This document shows, one piece after another, positions 35,070 through 47,419 of a stretch of DNA of 64,000 bases; the stretch's first letter is position 1; each line of letters begins with the position of its first letter. The position numbers and the translations under genes were made by a program. The notes beneath the pieces are model-generated. The model saw nothing but the letters and a program-made list of their open reading frames with translations. It ran no database searches and had not been told where the DNA came from. The DNA comes from Corythucha ciliata (taxonomy: Eukaryota; Arthropoda; Insecta; Hemiptera; Tingidae). The stretch spans positions 42,036,001 through 42,100,000 of the forward strand of contig CM075943.1 in the NCBI GenBank assembly GCA_038030265.1, in the 5' to 3' direction.

Positions 35070-37630
35070 TGATGAGTTCCTGCAGACGAGGAACTATTCG
35101 TCCCGGGGGGCTCAAATTTCAAGTTTATCTACGAAAGTATCCCCTTATGAGATTAAGAATTGCCATTTTTTGGACAGTGGTCACGCATTCGCAGTCCCTG
35201 AATGCCAAGGAAGAGCCTTGATGCAGACTTTACCTCTCTGACCCGCTGTATGGAGTCAAGATAATAGGCTGAGGTCAATGACATCGGAAACGCTCTTTTT
35301 TGCTTTGGGGCATTGACGCTATTGTCCAAGGCACCCGGCTTAGACGAAAAAAATGTCCCAAAATATTAAAAATCGCCCGCGAGCTTTTGCGATCGGATTT
35401 TCAATCAAACGAGCAGTTGAAGGGGTTATCCTTGTGATTCCGGCGCACTTAGCCACATGTTTTTTTTTTTTACCAGGGGCCGCACGAATTTTCCCGCGAA
35501 CGACGACCAAATTACTAAAGTCCAAGATAGAGCCACGACGCACACTGGCCACGTCGCTGCACTGAACGCTAATTTTTTATCCCTTCAATAATAAGAAAGA
35601 ATCTCGAGATAGGCTCGGTTCATACATATGTACACACGCGCTATCACACCAGCCAGCAACAGCCAACAGTTTAATGTGTCTTTATCAATGGAAAGCCCAC
35701 TGACCCAAAAATGTGAAGGGACTGTTCTATTGTGGAATTCTCTGTAGCTAACGCGAAGAGTAAGGGCCGTTGTTCTCGTAAAATCGTGAATTGGGCTGAA
35801 AAACACGAATTCAACCCGAAAAACAACCAAATTAATTGGGGGAATCTTGGATTAGTAAAAAAGTTGAATTGTTGGTAACGAATTAGAGAGTTAATGTTCT
35901 AATTAACGATTTTCATGTCCAACCGCTATAGTGATCTATCTACTATCCATAATCATGATTTGTCAAACATTCATTTCCAGTTCAGTTTCTGTGGTTTTGT
36001 GGGGAGGAGCCGATTACGGGGAGGGGATTTGGGCTTCAGCTTGAGGGGGAGGGGGCAGCCCTGCAACAATTGAGCGCTTTTTCTCAATTTCAGCCACGAA
36101 GTGTCGAAAGGAGGCGCAAGGTGCGTGATGGAAAGTGGAAAGGGAATGTGAGGCCCATGGATTTTCGTTCAACACTCCGTGCGCCCTCGGTATTATTCCA
36201 GTGCAAAATGGAGCTGGAAGCTGGAAAATGATAATTAGTTGGTTTTCATCGATGATTACAGGTAACACGGGATACTGTGAGACTGTAGAACAATAAAAAT
36301 AAGACGCTTAATGAACAGTCCGAGTCTCTGATGCTGCACACACTGCACACTGGACAGACTCTGGAAAATTTGCGGGGACGCCTCACTAAAAAAGGTTATT
36401 TCCCTCAGGGGCGTTGGTAGGAATTTATCCTAGGGTAGATCAGATTAAAATCTCTGCTCAATAGGGGGGGGGGGGCGCATTTCACATTTTAGCCGTCATT
36501 CCAGGTTAGTGCCTTCTTCCCGCCCAGGCTTGATGCCCTGGAGGACATGCGCGATGCCATATATTAGCCATACCATTCCATTCACTCTTGAATCTACTGG
36601 ACATCTTGCATGTCCTATGATAGACTTGTCCGAGAACAAAATTACTATTAATCCCTAATTTATCCAGAATTTTATTTCAGATGAATTCTCCCCCATTTTG
36701 GAATGAGTAGAGGCTTTTCCACTAGTCTCAAGAAGTCCTCCCGGATTCAGATAGACAAAATCAATTATACAATGCAAAACGGTCACTTTTAACCATTTTA
36801 ATGACACTGGTGGCCAATCAGTATAGTTGAGAAGGAAACCGGCCACATTGGTCAAATGAGCACTCTCCAGGGGACTCACACGTTCGGCTCAAATCAAATA
36901 CTCCGAGAAAATGACCTAAAAAACACGCTAAGGGCACGAAAAGGGGCGATTTTGGAGGAAATGACCAACATTTAGAAACGGACGAATCCACGTATTTTCA
37001 ATAAGAAGAGCCGTTGACGATATTGACACAGTGATGTCACCGTTACAGGCCACTTTCACCCGCTTACAGGAAATGAACGAATTTTCCCGCACTTAATGAT
37101 CAGGCCTGAAGTCCAAGGAAGCGACTCGACACACGCGGACCTCGACGCACCGCTTGGAGTCGACAAAATATTCCTATCTAAAACGCGAACCGTTAATTTT
37201 TGGTCATTTGGCTGAGCCGACTAGCTGAGTTCCTGCTAGTCGGATGCCGATTTGGAGTTTTTGGAACGTTTTTACCGTAGCCTGACGATAGGAAAGCCGG
37301 AGAGGGGAAAATGAAAGCTCTTGAGCGCTGACTCTTTTGAAACACTTAACAAAAAAACGCACCCACATTCTGTTAACTAGTAGGGGGGCAGGAAAAGTGA
37401 AGAAAATTAAAACTTGTAGCTCTGGGGGAGGGGGATCTATCCCCCATGTCCCCCGTACCTGCACCACTGATTTCACGGATTCCACCGCATTAAAAACACA
37501 ATTTTTCGCTTTTGAAAAAAAAGTCATTTCAAATAATCAGTTGCACTGGCTTGACTTCTTATCAATTCCTATAGGATTTAGCTCTTTTAATCCCCATATA
37601 TCGCGGATCGGGCACATTCACGAACCAATT
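35070..37630. other. No gene recognised; unpaired element ends
   Basis: CAGGGGCGTTGGTAGG at 36407 resembles a hAT-like left end and GTACCTGCACCACTG at 37455-37469 a right end. They do not form a convincing pair and no duplications were read. G run at 36464. Confidence 0.4.
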
Positions 37631-37644
37631 TCGGTAGTTGGGCT

Positions 37645-38540
37645 CAGTGATGTGGTCTTGCGAGACCAAGACCAAGGCGGTCTTGGTCTTGCATAGGAAA
37701 GGGCGGTCTTGGTCTCGGTCTTGCAGTGAAATCATGGTCTTGGTCTTACAGCCATAATCTTGGTCTTGCGCCTTGCAAAATTGTACGCAATGTATGCGTA
37801 ATGTTTGCATCGCGTTTAAAATCGAGTGTAATAGTTATGTAAATGCACATAATATCATAAAATAGTGCAGAGAATAATTAACTTTCGGGTTTCATGATTT
37901 CCAATCCAATCCAACGGGGCTTTACGTCCAACTACCATCACGTGTCGTGGACGAGGGCGGAAGCACACTCTTTTCTTATTTAAACGTGAGATTTCTTTTT
38001 TTCAAAAACTCCGAACCCACGCAGCAGGCGATTACTGGACATGAGAGTCGACGCCCTAACGACCTCGGCCACTCTGCTGGGGGGAATTTAATGATTAATT
38101 GAAGAGTTTAAGTTTTAGTTATAGGCGGGGAGGTCCTACTGGAACCCGTGTGTTTTAAAGTGAGAAAAATGCGAGTCAATATTTACGTTAAAAGTAGCCA
38201 TATTGGCTTTGTACTTTTTTCATTTAAAAAGAAAAATCTCGATAAATTACTCAGTTGGTAGAGGGGAGGGGGTGTAATGCTGTTCGCAAACTCTTCTACA
38301 AAAAAGGTAATGTCGGAAAGAAACAAGCAAGATTGGTGATGAAATGCACGAATGCATGCATGAACGAAATTATTTCATGATTCAGGGTCGAAGGAACGAT
38401 TTTTCTTGGGTCTCAATCGGGTGAAACATGTTGGTGGACTCACAAGACTGGTCTTCGTCTTGCGAGTAGTGAGTCGGTCTTGGTCTTGGATGCAAGACCA
38501 ATACCAGTCTTGCGAGACCGGCATGGTCTTGCTCATCACT
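37645..38540. mobile_element. Non-autonomous hAT element with 8-bp duplication and GGTCTTG subterminal repeats
   Basis: The left end is CAGTGATGTGGTCTTGCGAG and the right end is GCATGGTCTTGCTCATCACT. GTTGGGCT stands directly outside each (37637-37644, 38541-38548), a perfect 8-bp duplication. Many copies of GGTCTTG or its complement crowd both ends (37660-37775, 38440-38535), like the subterminal transposase-binding repeats of hAT elements. The middle has no transposase frame and contains a SINE. The element split a B unit, which can be read across the site. Confidence 0.9.
37900..38085 (-). mobile_element. tRNA-derived SINE inside the hAT element
   Basis: Read on the minus strand from 38085: GCAGAGTGGCCGAGG and TTAGGGCGTCGACTC form a tRNA-Ser/Leu-like head with box A, then GTGGGTTCGGAG as a worn box B. 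A unique body ends at GACGTAAAGCCCCG and a TTGGATTGGATTGG tail. Head-body-simple tail order is that of a SINE. Confidence 0.65.
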
Positions 38541-38559
38541 GTTGGGCTGATCCGAAAAC

Positions 38560-39120
38560 GGAATTGCATTGGGTTGGCTCATTGGAGGAACGGAGGATGC
38601 CGTCGATGCAGTTGCTCGGCCATTTTTTATGAAATTGGTTCCCAATATCCCAATGAGCCAGGCAATTGCACAAAATTGGTTTCTATAATGATCCAACGTC
38701 GCGAAATGGGTTTCTCGTGAAAAAGTAATGAGTTAAACCTACCAATTTTGTTGTTTAGCGAGCCAGCCCAACGATAATTGTTCTTTATGAGCCAAATCTT
38801 GAACTCCAAGGAGAACAGACTCTTTTAAATTGGCTAGTTGAGTGATTCAAACCTATAGAGGAAATAGTTATGTTAGCCGAGACAACCCCGCGAAATCGGT
38901 TTTGAATGGGCCAAACTTGCAAAATTGCGTTTTTTTACTATTCCAGACCCACGAAATTGCTCTTGAAAGTAAGCGAGTACCCTGAAAATTTACGAGGATA
39001 GGTACAGTGAAATCCGACAAATTGGATTTGTCTGGGATCCAGCCCAGCGAAATCGGTTTCTGACAATCATGTTGACGTGTCAGAGCCACCAAATTTGGTT
39101 TTTCAAAGAGCTAGCTGTAA
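38560..39120 (+). repeat. Degenerate tandem array B, forward
   Basis: Units such as GTCGCGAAATGGGTTTCTCG, GCGAAATCGGTTTTGAATGG and CCACGAAATTGC. The array starts before the hAT element (37610) and continues after it, so the hAT element is younger than the array. Confidence 0.65.
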
Positions 39121-39339
39121 TGTTTTTTTTTTTTTGCCAAAGGTGAATGGATTCTTGAATTAGACAAAAAAGCGAAATGTGAATCTTTGTGTGGTAATAA
39201 TCAGCAAATTTTGGGCTTAAAAAGAAACCGCGCGACGTGACGTGACGAAGAATCACGCCTAGCCTGGTGGGGGATCTCAGTACCCCTCTACAGGAATCCT
39301 TCGCCACGGCCCCACCTGAACTGGACTAGATTACCGTCA

Positions 39340-39800
39340 ATTTCACTCCAGAAACCGGATACTCAGCCTAAAAACTGTCATTTTAACCTTAAAATTTGGA
39401 CTTTACTGATCAAAACTGGTTGTTTAGACACCCACAATAATAATTTGTAAACTCAAAACATAACCACTACTATGTAATGACCATTTTTCATCTGAAAATT
39501 ACAGGCAGGCTTGGAAAATGTCAACCTAGTCCTTAAGTATAAGTTTTCTGGGCAAAAATGGCCAATTCTATCCCCGGAAACCTTTAATTTATCCTCAAAT
39601 ACTCTCGTTTCGTTCAAAAAGTACCTAATAATTTATGCCCAAACCCGTAAAATAAACTTTTTTCATAATAAACTTAAAATGCGTCTGGAAAACAGTCAAA
39701 TTATTTTTCAAATACCTATCAATTTTCCTGCAAAATAATTTAATAAAAACTTACAATTTATCCGAAAATCCAGATTTATTGTCCAAAAACTGGCACTACC
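39340..39800 (+). repeat. Degenerate tandem array C
   Basis: Units such as AAAACTGTCATTTTAACC, AAATTTGGACTTTACTG and AAAACTGGTTG, about 20-35 bp, heavily decayed. Confidence 0.5.
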
Positions 39801-39809
39801 ACACCACCA

Positions 39810-42800
39810 TGTGCGTCAAACTCACTATTTGAAAAAGCCAAATCCGTGATATGCGTTATTTGGAAGTGCCAAACTTGGGAAATTCCAGTGAAATCCTCTA
39901 AAAATTGATTGAACTGTGGCTAACGGATAACGGATAGAAAGGTTGATGGTGGGGCCAGCTTTACCAATGCTTGCAAGGAATGTTAAGAGGGGGGGGGGTG
40001 TCTATTTCCTCTGTCAAAGCTTTTCAAACATTTAAAAATGGTCGGTACTGCTTAAACTGCAGGTTTATGTTATGACATTCCTGCATTATAGCTTTATATG
40101 GAGAATGGATTCCCCCAACCGGCATTCATGTTGTAGTCATCTCAAGCTACAAAACTTTATATTCCCTGGTGATTTTCTTTTCTTTTCCCTTTCAAACACT
40201 ACGAAAAAAAACAGTACTGAACAAATGATGAGCATTACTACTAGAAAAATCGAATGGAGAGTTTCATCCCCCACCCCTCCGTTCACCACCAAACCCAGAC
40301 GAACCAGTTGTTTCGTCAAATGTATGCCCTAGAATATTAAGCTCTGAATAGCAGTGAAGACTTCAGCGTACTACGAACTACCCTCACGAGCGATTTATTT
40401 TGCTTAAAACCCCACTGGACTGATGTTCTCATTTCACAACTTCCCTAATAAAAAAAAAAAATAAGTCCAAGAGAGCTATAAGAAATGACAAGACGAGCAA
40501 ATAAATCTTATTATACTTACGTCTTTCGAGTCCATGGACCGACTAAAGGGACGACAGGCGATAACGACGCGACGGTTCCTGGGTGACCAAAGGGTATTAA
40601 AGAGAAGCCTATCCCCCATTTTTGTCCATTATCATGGAGATAGGCTTGCGAAATTAGGAAGTTGAAAAAAGAAGTGTTGTAAATATTACGACACCTCTCT
40701 TTGAAGGCGAACCTGTTCTTGAACAGTCCGCTCTGGGTCTTCTTTTTGACAAATTTGGGGTGGTAACGCTAGGAGGGATATTGAAGCTAGTTCTATGCTA
40801 TTCATTTCAAGCATATAAAAGTGTCTTTTTATTCCTTTCTATAACCTCGAGTATGAAGGCCTCTTGCTTGAAAGTGTTTTTGTGCAACGAGGATGGTATA
40901 CAATTTTTAGTTTCGGGGTTAAATTTCCAGGACCGGAGGTCCTGGTATCGACATGGGCCTCTACCAATTCACCATCCTTCGTTTCTCCGCATTTCAAAGT
41001 TTTCAAGTGGTAGCAAACATGCCGAGGACTCATCCTTTTCACGAAAATCCGACCTTTATCATTGTTAAAACGGTTGAGGACATTAAGCTAACTTGTCAGC
41101 GACACACATTTATTTGCTATCAGAACCGCTGAATAGAAAACGGAAATATCGCTAAAGTGGGAGGACTCCGGAAAGAGGACGAAGGGGTACTTTTTGGCTG
41201 TCAGTTTAGAAATTTCGAGGGGTTGAGAGTGAACCCCCTCACAAGCTTTCAGGACCTCTTTATCCCAATCACTTCACTATTTCTCCCACCCCCCTTTATC
41301 AATCTCTTTCTTTTCTTCGTCTCTTTCTTTTCTTCGCGACACAGCTAGAGCATAAAATCTTGAACTTTGCGGACAAAGACATTGCACCCAAAAAATGAAG
41401 AACAAAAAAAAAATTTGTATTCAAGACTGGGAAGTCATCATTTTGACTGTCCCATTCTCTACTTTAATCATTCGGTAAGGGAACGAAATAAAAAGTAAAA
41501 GGGTGGAAATTATAAGGAGGGAGTTCAAGAAATTAAGTAATTAGTTCTGAATGAAAAAGTAATTAATTGATAATAATCACTGTAAAGGCTAAGGCTAAGA
41601 GGGAGGACTTTTCTTATTGGCAGGAAACAATAAAAACCCATTACTAATTGTAGCGATTTAGTTTACTGCCCAAATTAATTTCGATCAACCTCACTTTAAT
41701 TTTCGATTAAAATTCAATGATTATTGGTATAATTAATAATTATTCCTAAGTCTATCTCCTTGACATTACAGGAGATACATTAAATTGTTATTACACCTCT
41801 TCGAAGTCTCTATTTTATTTATTTATCCAATAGCACAATTCTGTTTCGAAATGGGCTCAGGACCCACGAAATACTCCTCATACAATTGTTTAAATTTGAG
41901 GCTTTGATAATTTCCTCTGAGTGAACTTTCATAATGGCTAAGATACAATATCAAGTTCGTACAAAAGGTCCTACTGTCAATAATAAATAACTATTGAAGA
42001 AAAAAAAGGGTACATATCCCTAGCAAAAAAGGGAAGGGAATCCATTTTAAAAGAGATTTCAAACTATTCATTCGAAACACCCCTCCTCCCTCAATCTACC
42101 CCTTTTTTACGCCCATTGATTTGCCCCATTTAAATATGACTCACTCACTAAAATCCCCGTGTGGTCTCGCCAGCGTTCAAAAAGGGCCCACACCACCCAT
42201 CCATAATCCATGTGTGTTTGTTATTTCAAGCTTATATATTCGGATGTTCCATGAGAACGGCCATATTCGAAAAAAAGGGGGTGGGGAAATTCAAACAAGT
42301 TGGTAAAAACTTTTAATGGTTGTCGAGCGTTATTGACTATCAAGATGGCGAAAAAGGGATGACGATGCAGTAGGTTTCTAGGGGTAGGGGAAGGGAGAGG
42401 GGAGAGAGGATTGCGTTGGAGTTTGACAGAATAATGATGAATTTAAGGTGTGCGTCGAAGATTTCAGTAATTAATTCGGAGGGGTATCGTGTAACATGGT
42501 TAGCGTAAGAATGATTTAACGAGGTTCAAGCCCCCCACCACCACCACCGCCCCTATTCATGTTTTCATCGTCTAATTGTTACCGACATTCTACCCTGCAA
42601 CGACAAAGACAAAAATGCGTTTGATTATTCGAGTCTCCCAAGAAAAAGCGTAATTATATTGAAAGACTTCATTTGTCCTTTCTTGGGACTTTTTAACAAA
42701 CCTCCTCTTTACTTAACAAACCTCCCTTCCCTTTCATTCTTGAATTCTTTTTAAACCCCTTTCCAACCTTCCTCCGCTATTCTAGTCATGACCGCTTTAT

Positions 42801-44300
42801 TCTTCTTCCCTTAATTACATTTATTTTGTAAACTTTTCTGGCAAAAAATATTTGGTCCAGATATCTGTGAGACATTATAAGGGCGCCAGGGAATTCAAAA
42901 GATATATAGGAATGTTAAAAAATAGAAGGGGAGAAAAAAAAAGGTGCTGAGATGGAAATGCCATTCCATTGCGCCACCCCTAACTGTCCAACTTTATAAA
43001 ATTATCCGAAAGCCTTCTCATAATCCCCCTGAGGTGAAACTTAGATGTAATTTAATTATACGACTTTTTTTTATTCTTCAAAAGGTCTTCTTTTTCCGTC
43101 TAATAACAAAAGTCGGAGTGAGGGTGTGACAAGGACCATATAAAAAGTGATTCCTTTGGGGAAAATTTGCACCTTTAAGAACCTTTTTCCTTTTGGAAAT
43201 TATATTTCTTTTTATAGCTTTTCTTTTAGAAATTTTACATTAAAATATCTTTTTTCGTTTCAGAATGGAATTGCAAACATTTTTCACTTCACCATTCCTC
43301 CCGACTGACTCTTTGTTCTTGTGCATCTCAAGAACAAACATCACAACAACAAAAAATTCATAGAGAAGAGAGAAAAAAACGTTTTCTGCTGAATAATATA
43401 ACAAAACATTATATGGGCCTATAAAGGCTCCGATTGTCGTAAAAAAGGCAATTTTCACACATCACTTGTTTTCACACCTTAAGGCTCAGACCACCACCGC
43501 CACCGCCGCCCAAGCCTTATAACACGAGATATGAAATATGTATATTACGTGTGAGGAAAAGGGAGGTGCTCCCTTTGCAATTTTTCTTTTGCCCCTGCCC
43601 CCCGCCCCACGCCACTGCTATAGCCTCCGATAAAAATTTTGGTTTCAGGAAGTCGTTTTTCATTCTACCCCAGTCGGTGGGAGGGGGGGAGGGAGCGAGA
43701 ATAAGTTTGCACCGAGTGGATAATTTTGTGCGTGCTTTTCACACAAGGGTATGCAATGACCCGCACGACTAACGGGTATATCCGGAGGGGTAGGTTGTCT
43801 GTATGATGGCTCTCAAATCAACCAGCGGTTATTTCAGGAAACTTTACAGTATTAGTGGGACCTCTCATGTCTCAGTATTTTGATGGTTTCCGTCATTATT
43901 CCTGAATGCGAAAGCTCTCTTGAAGCGGAGGGCAAGGGCCAGTGGCGGACCTACACCTAGACCACGTGGCCAAATTTGACGGATTTCGCGAAAAATTCTG
44001 TCGTTCGCTAGACAGAATTTTTTAAACGGAATTCTGGAATCGCTTATTTTTATTATTAAAAATTCTATTTATTTAAATAACATTATTAGACAATTTGAAA
44101 AATTGCATTGAAGGGGAAAAAGTTCGCGTGGTTGCAATGAATGAGAGGGAACTCATTCATATTACGACAGTGAGTAGAGATAACACTTCATGACCCAGTT
44201 TGCTGACTTGGGAATCAACCAGTCCACTTGCTTGTGCTGCATGGACAACACATGACTACTTTTTATCAATTTCTTCAATCAATCAATTGGCGTTTTTTCT
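39810..44300. other. Long stretch without recognised gene or array
   Basis: AT-rich with purine/pyrimidine-rich patches, GT-poor; small simple repeats at 42535 (CCACCA) and 43489 (CCACCG). CAGTGGCGGACC at 43951 looks like a hAT-like left end in front of the A array at 44310. Nothing exon-like recognised. Confidence 0.4.
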
Positions 44301-44309
44301 TCTTTCTAG

Positions 44310-46330
44310 CCGTAAAATTGGAGCTTTTTCTCAATTTCAGTCATTGAATAAATAAATCACGAATTAGCGTATTTTTTCAATAATAGTGAGTTTTAGCGTT
44401 CTCCCGTTAAATCCTCCGGAAACTTTATTTTCAAATTTCAACCAATCAGATGTTTCGTAACCAAGCAACGACTGATTTATCGTTTGCGTTAGCGTTAGCA
44501 GAGGTGTTGCTAAAAGTCTCTATTAGCAATGAGTTGGTGTTTTTCTTCAACGTCAGCTGGGACCGATTCATTATTTCAATCAAGAGAATCGGCGCCTTAT
44601 CTCAATTTTGCTGCAAAGCATTTTTTAAGTTTTAGCCGTGAACTTTAAATTTAAGCCCTTTATATAGATTTCAACCACTAATAAGCCTTTTTTTTTTTTT
44701 CTTCCTTCAATTTTCGTCTCAAATCCACGCATTTTCTAACTTCTAGCCCTGAGGCACTTTATCGATCTTTTACGAGAATTAGCGATTTTTCAAGGTAATA
44801 AGCTTCTAATTTTAAGTCAAGCTAAGCTGAGAATTAGCAATTTGTCTTAATTTTGCCTGACCTGACTTGCCCAACAACAGCCCATTAGCATTCTTCCTCA
44901 ATTTTAGCCGTAAATGAGCTTCCGTTTACATCGAACCAGCTATTTTTTCTCAATTTTGTTCTCAATATTACATTTAAAAAACTGCGAATTAACGCTTTTT
45001 GTTTTCCATTTCAAACAAGAAATGGCGCCTTTTCCCCATGTTGGCCGAGATTAATGTTTTATCTTCATTTTCGACGCAGAGTTTTTATTTTCACTTCAGT
45101 CTTGCAAATTGGCACATTATCTCTATTTTATTCCCGAGATAGGGCTTTTTTCCCTTCATTGTGGCCGTAAATAAGCGCTTTCATCCGGTTATAGCTAGCA
45201 CCGGATTAGCGATTTCACCATTTTATATTCATGAATTGCGCTTCACTCATCCGTAGTCACAGAGTGTCCACAAGAAACCACGCATTGACGTGGTGCCGAT
45301 TTGTGCCGTGAATCAGCGTTTTTCTCAGTTTTAGCCGTGAATTAACATTTTTCCCTACTTTAGCCTTTAGCAGCTCTTTACAGGGGATGAATTAGTGATT
45401 TTTCTCATCTTTAGGCACGGTATGTTGCCTCCAGAAACCACGAATCTGCGTTTTCTGTCTCAGTAGAGGGTCCCAAGCCTGTCTGCGCCGCCCCCTACCG
45501 CCCCTCGCCAATGCATAGACAAAGGCATGCTACTTATTTTAACTTATTTAACGGATTTTTCAACTAGATGGAAATCAAAATATCAGTTGGCAACGCTCCC
45601 CTTAATCCTTAAATAATCCTCGAATTAGCAGGTTTTCCCAAATGTATGTGAATTATTATTTTTTTTTGTTTTGTTTGTTTTTTTTTTAACGAGAATCAGA
45701 ACTTTCTGATTGCATTTTCTCAATTCTAGCCGCGAATTGAATTAATAAGTGAAATAAATTTTACCGTCCAATCAGTAAAATACGTTAGGTAACTGGCATT
45801 TTTCTCCATTTTTAACCGTGTATCAGGGATTTTCCTCCATTTTTGCCGCGCGTATAAGTGTTTTTTCTCAATTTCAGCTGCGAATTACCGGTTTCACTCC
45901 ATTTCAGCAGCGAATTAGCGGAGTTTGTCAAATTGATCAGCGAATAACTAGCGTTTTTCTCCATTTTTGCTGCAAAACTGCGCGTTCTGTCAGCAGCGAA
46001 TAAGCGCTAAAGCCTCAATTTCAGCCGGGAAGTATAGTTGTTTTTCTCAATTATAATCGTGAATTGACGCTGCGAGTTAGCGCTTTTTTGCTATTTCATC
46101 CTTTAATATTAGAGCTGTTTCTAAACTTATGGCCGTATACTTGAGTCAAAATTAGCTCATTACTCATCAGTGTCCCTTTTATATTTTAGCCGCCTATTAA
46201 CTGAGGTTTTGTGTATTTTCTCTACTTTAGCCGTGAAGATGCCTTCTGATACCTCGAATTGTTGTATTTTTCTTAATATTATCGGCAAATGAGCGATTGC
46301 TCTCAATATTAGCCGTGAATCAATGCTTTA
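44310..46330 (-). repeat. Degenerate tandem array A, reverse, the longest here
   Basis: About two kilobases of units such as TTTCTCAATTTTAGCCG and TGAATTAGCG, with long forms near 45260 and 45430 (CCAGAAACCACGAATC). A possible right element end, CCTCGCCACTAC, stands at 46402-46413 and a possible left end at 43951, but no matching duplication was found. Confidence 0.75.
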
Positions 46331-46479
46331 AAATTGTAAAATCCCAATTTTATCATGTTTACGTATTTCTTATTTGGGGGGGGGGGTCCTTCTCCACCTC
46401 CTCGCCACTACATCAGTAAGCCACTGGCGAGGCTGAATTTAAAATATTTCACTCATCTTCTGCCCTTTCTTAAATGTTG

Positions 46480-47410
46480 ACAATTTTGGTTGGTTGGTGG
46501 TGGATTTGGCTCCTTCACAAGCCAATTACTCGAATTTGTGCTACTTCATGCCTGAATTTCGCGTATTCTCACTCTTTCAAACCCATATTTCGAGGCATTA
46601 GATCGAATTTATACATGAAATCTGCTTCGATGGTTTGGTTTGCTATTTCAAAAACAAAACTTTGTGGGATTTGGCCATTTCAAACCCCTATTTTGGATTT
46701 TGGTGGCCTTCACTCTTCAAAAACATAATTTCGTGGATTTGGCTCCATCAAAACCATATTTCAAGGGTTTTTTGCTATTTCATGCCTCCTATAACTTCAT
46801 ACCTACCGTAGATGGGATCCTTACCACAGAAATATATCGTGGTTTTGGCACTTACAGAAACTAATTTTGCTGGATTGGCATACTCATGGACTGAAACTTC
46901 GTGGGGCTTTCTCAGGAAAAAATTTCAATTTTGCGAGGTTGTCTCATTAAAAATAGCAAACTCGTATTCAGACTTTTCAAACCCCGATTTCGCGGGTTTG
47001 GCTTTTTCAGGGCCCAAATTTTGCGGCGTTGGCAATTACGGAAACTCATTTTGCGGGTTTGACTTCATCAAAAATGAAATTTCGCGCTAGTAGATTTTGC
47101 TGGCGCAAAAGTTATATTCAATCATAGAAACATGGACATGGCTCTTTTAAAAACCAACCCCAGACCAACCAACTTGCTGTCACACCACCAAGTGTCCACA
47201 AAACTAGCAACAATGGGAATTGATAAGGGTGGAAGGAAAGGTATCAAGCCAGTGTACTCTTAAACGCAATCGTCACAAATCACGAAATCACAAAATATAT
47301 TTTCGCTCTCTCCATCTTATAAGCATTTTTATCAATTTTTAGCAGCGAATTAGAGATTTTTTCGCTTTTTGTTATGAATTAGCGCTGGATGTTTGAATTA
47401 GCGCTAGGTT
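46480..47410 (-). repeat. Array B, reverse, followed by a few A units
   Basis: Units such as CCCGATTTCGCGGGTTTGGC and ATTTTGCGGGTTTGAC to about 47160; after about 160 bp, A units (AGCAGCGAATTAGAG) at 47330-47410. The open frames at 46474-47090 are repeated units in coding register by chance. Confidence 0.65.
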
Positions 47411-47419
47411 TCAGGTTTC

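Noticed and set aside
35340..35565. Coding on both strands at the same place
   Set aside because: Overlapping 70-codon frames on opposite strands arise from local base composition; no homology or splice signals.
46474..47090. Chain of overlapping forward frames as a repeat protein
   Set aside because: The periodicity comes from array B DNA units in three different frames. Units contain frameshifts relative to one another and no frame is conserved.
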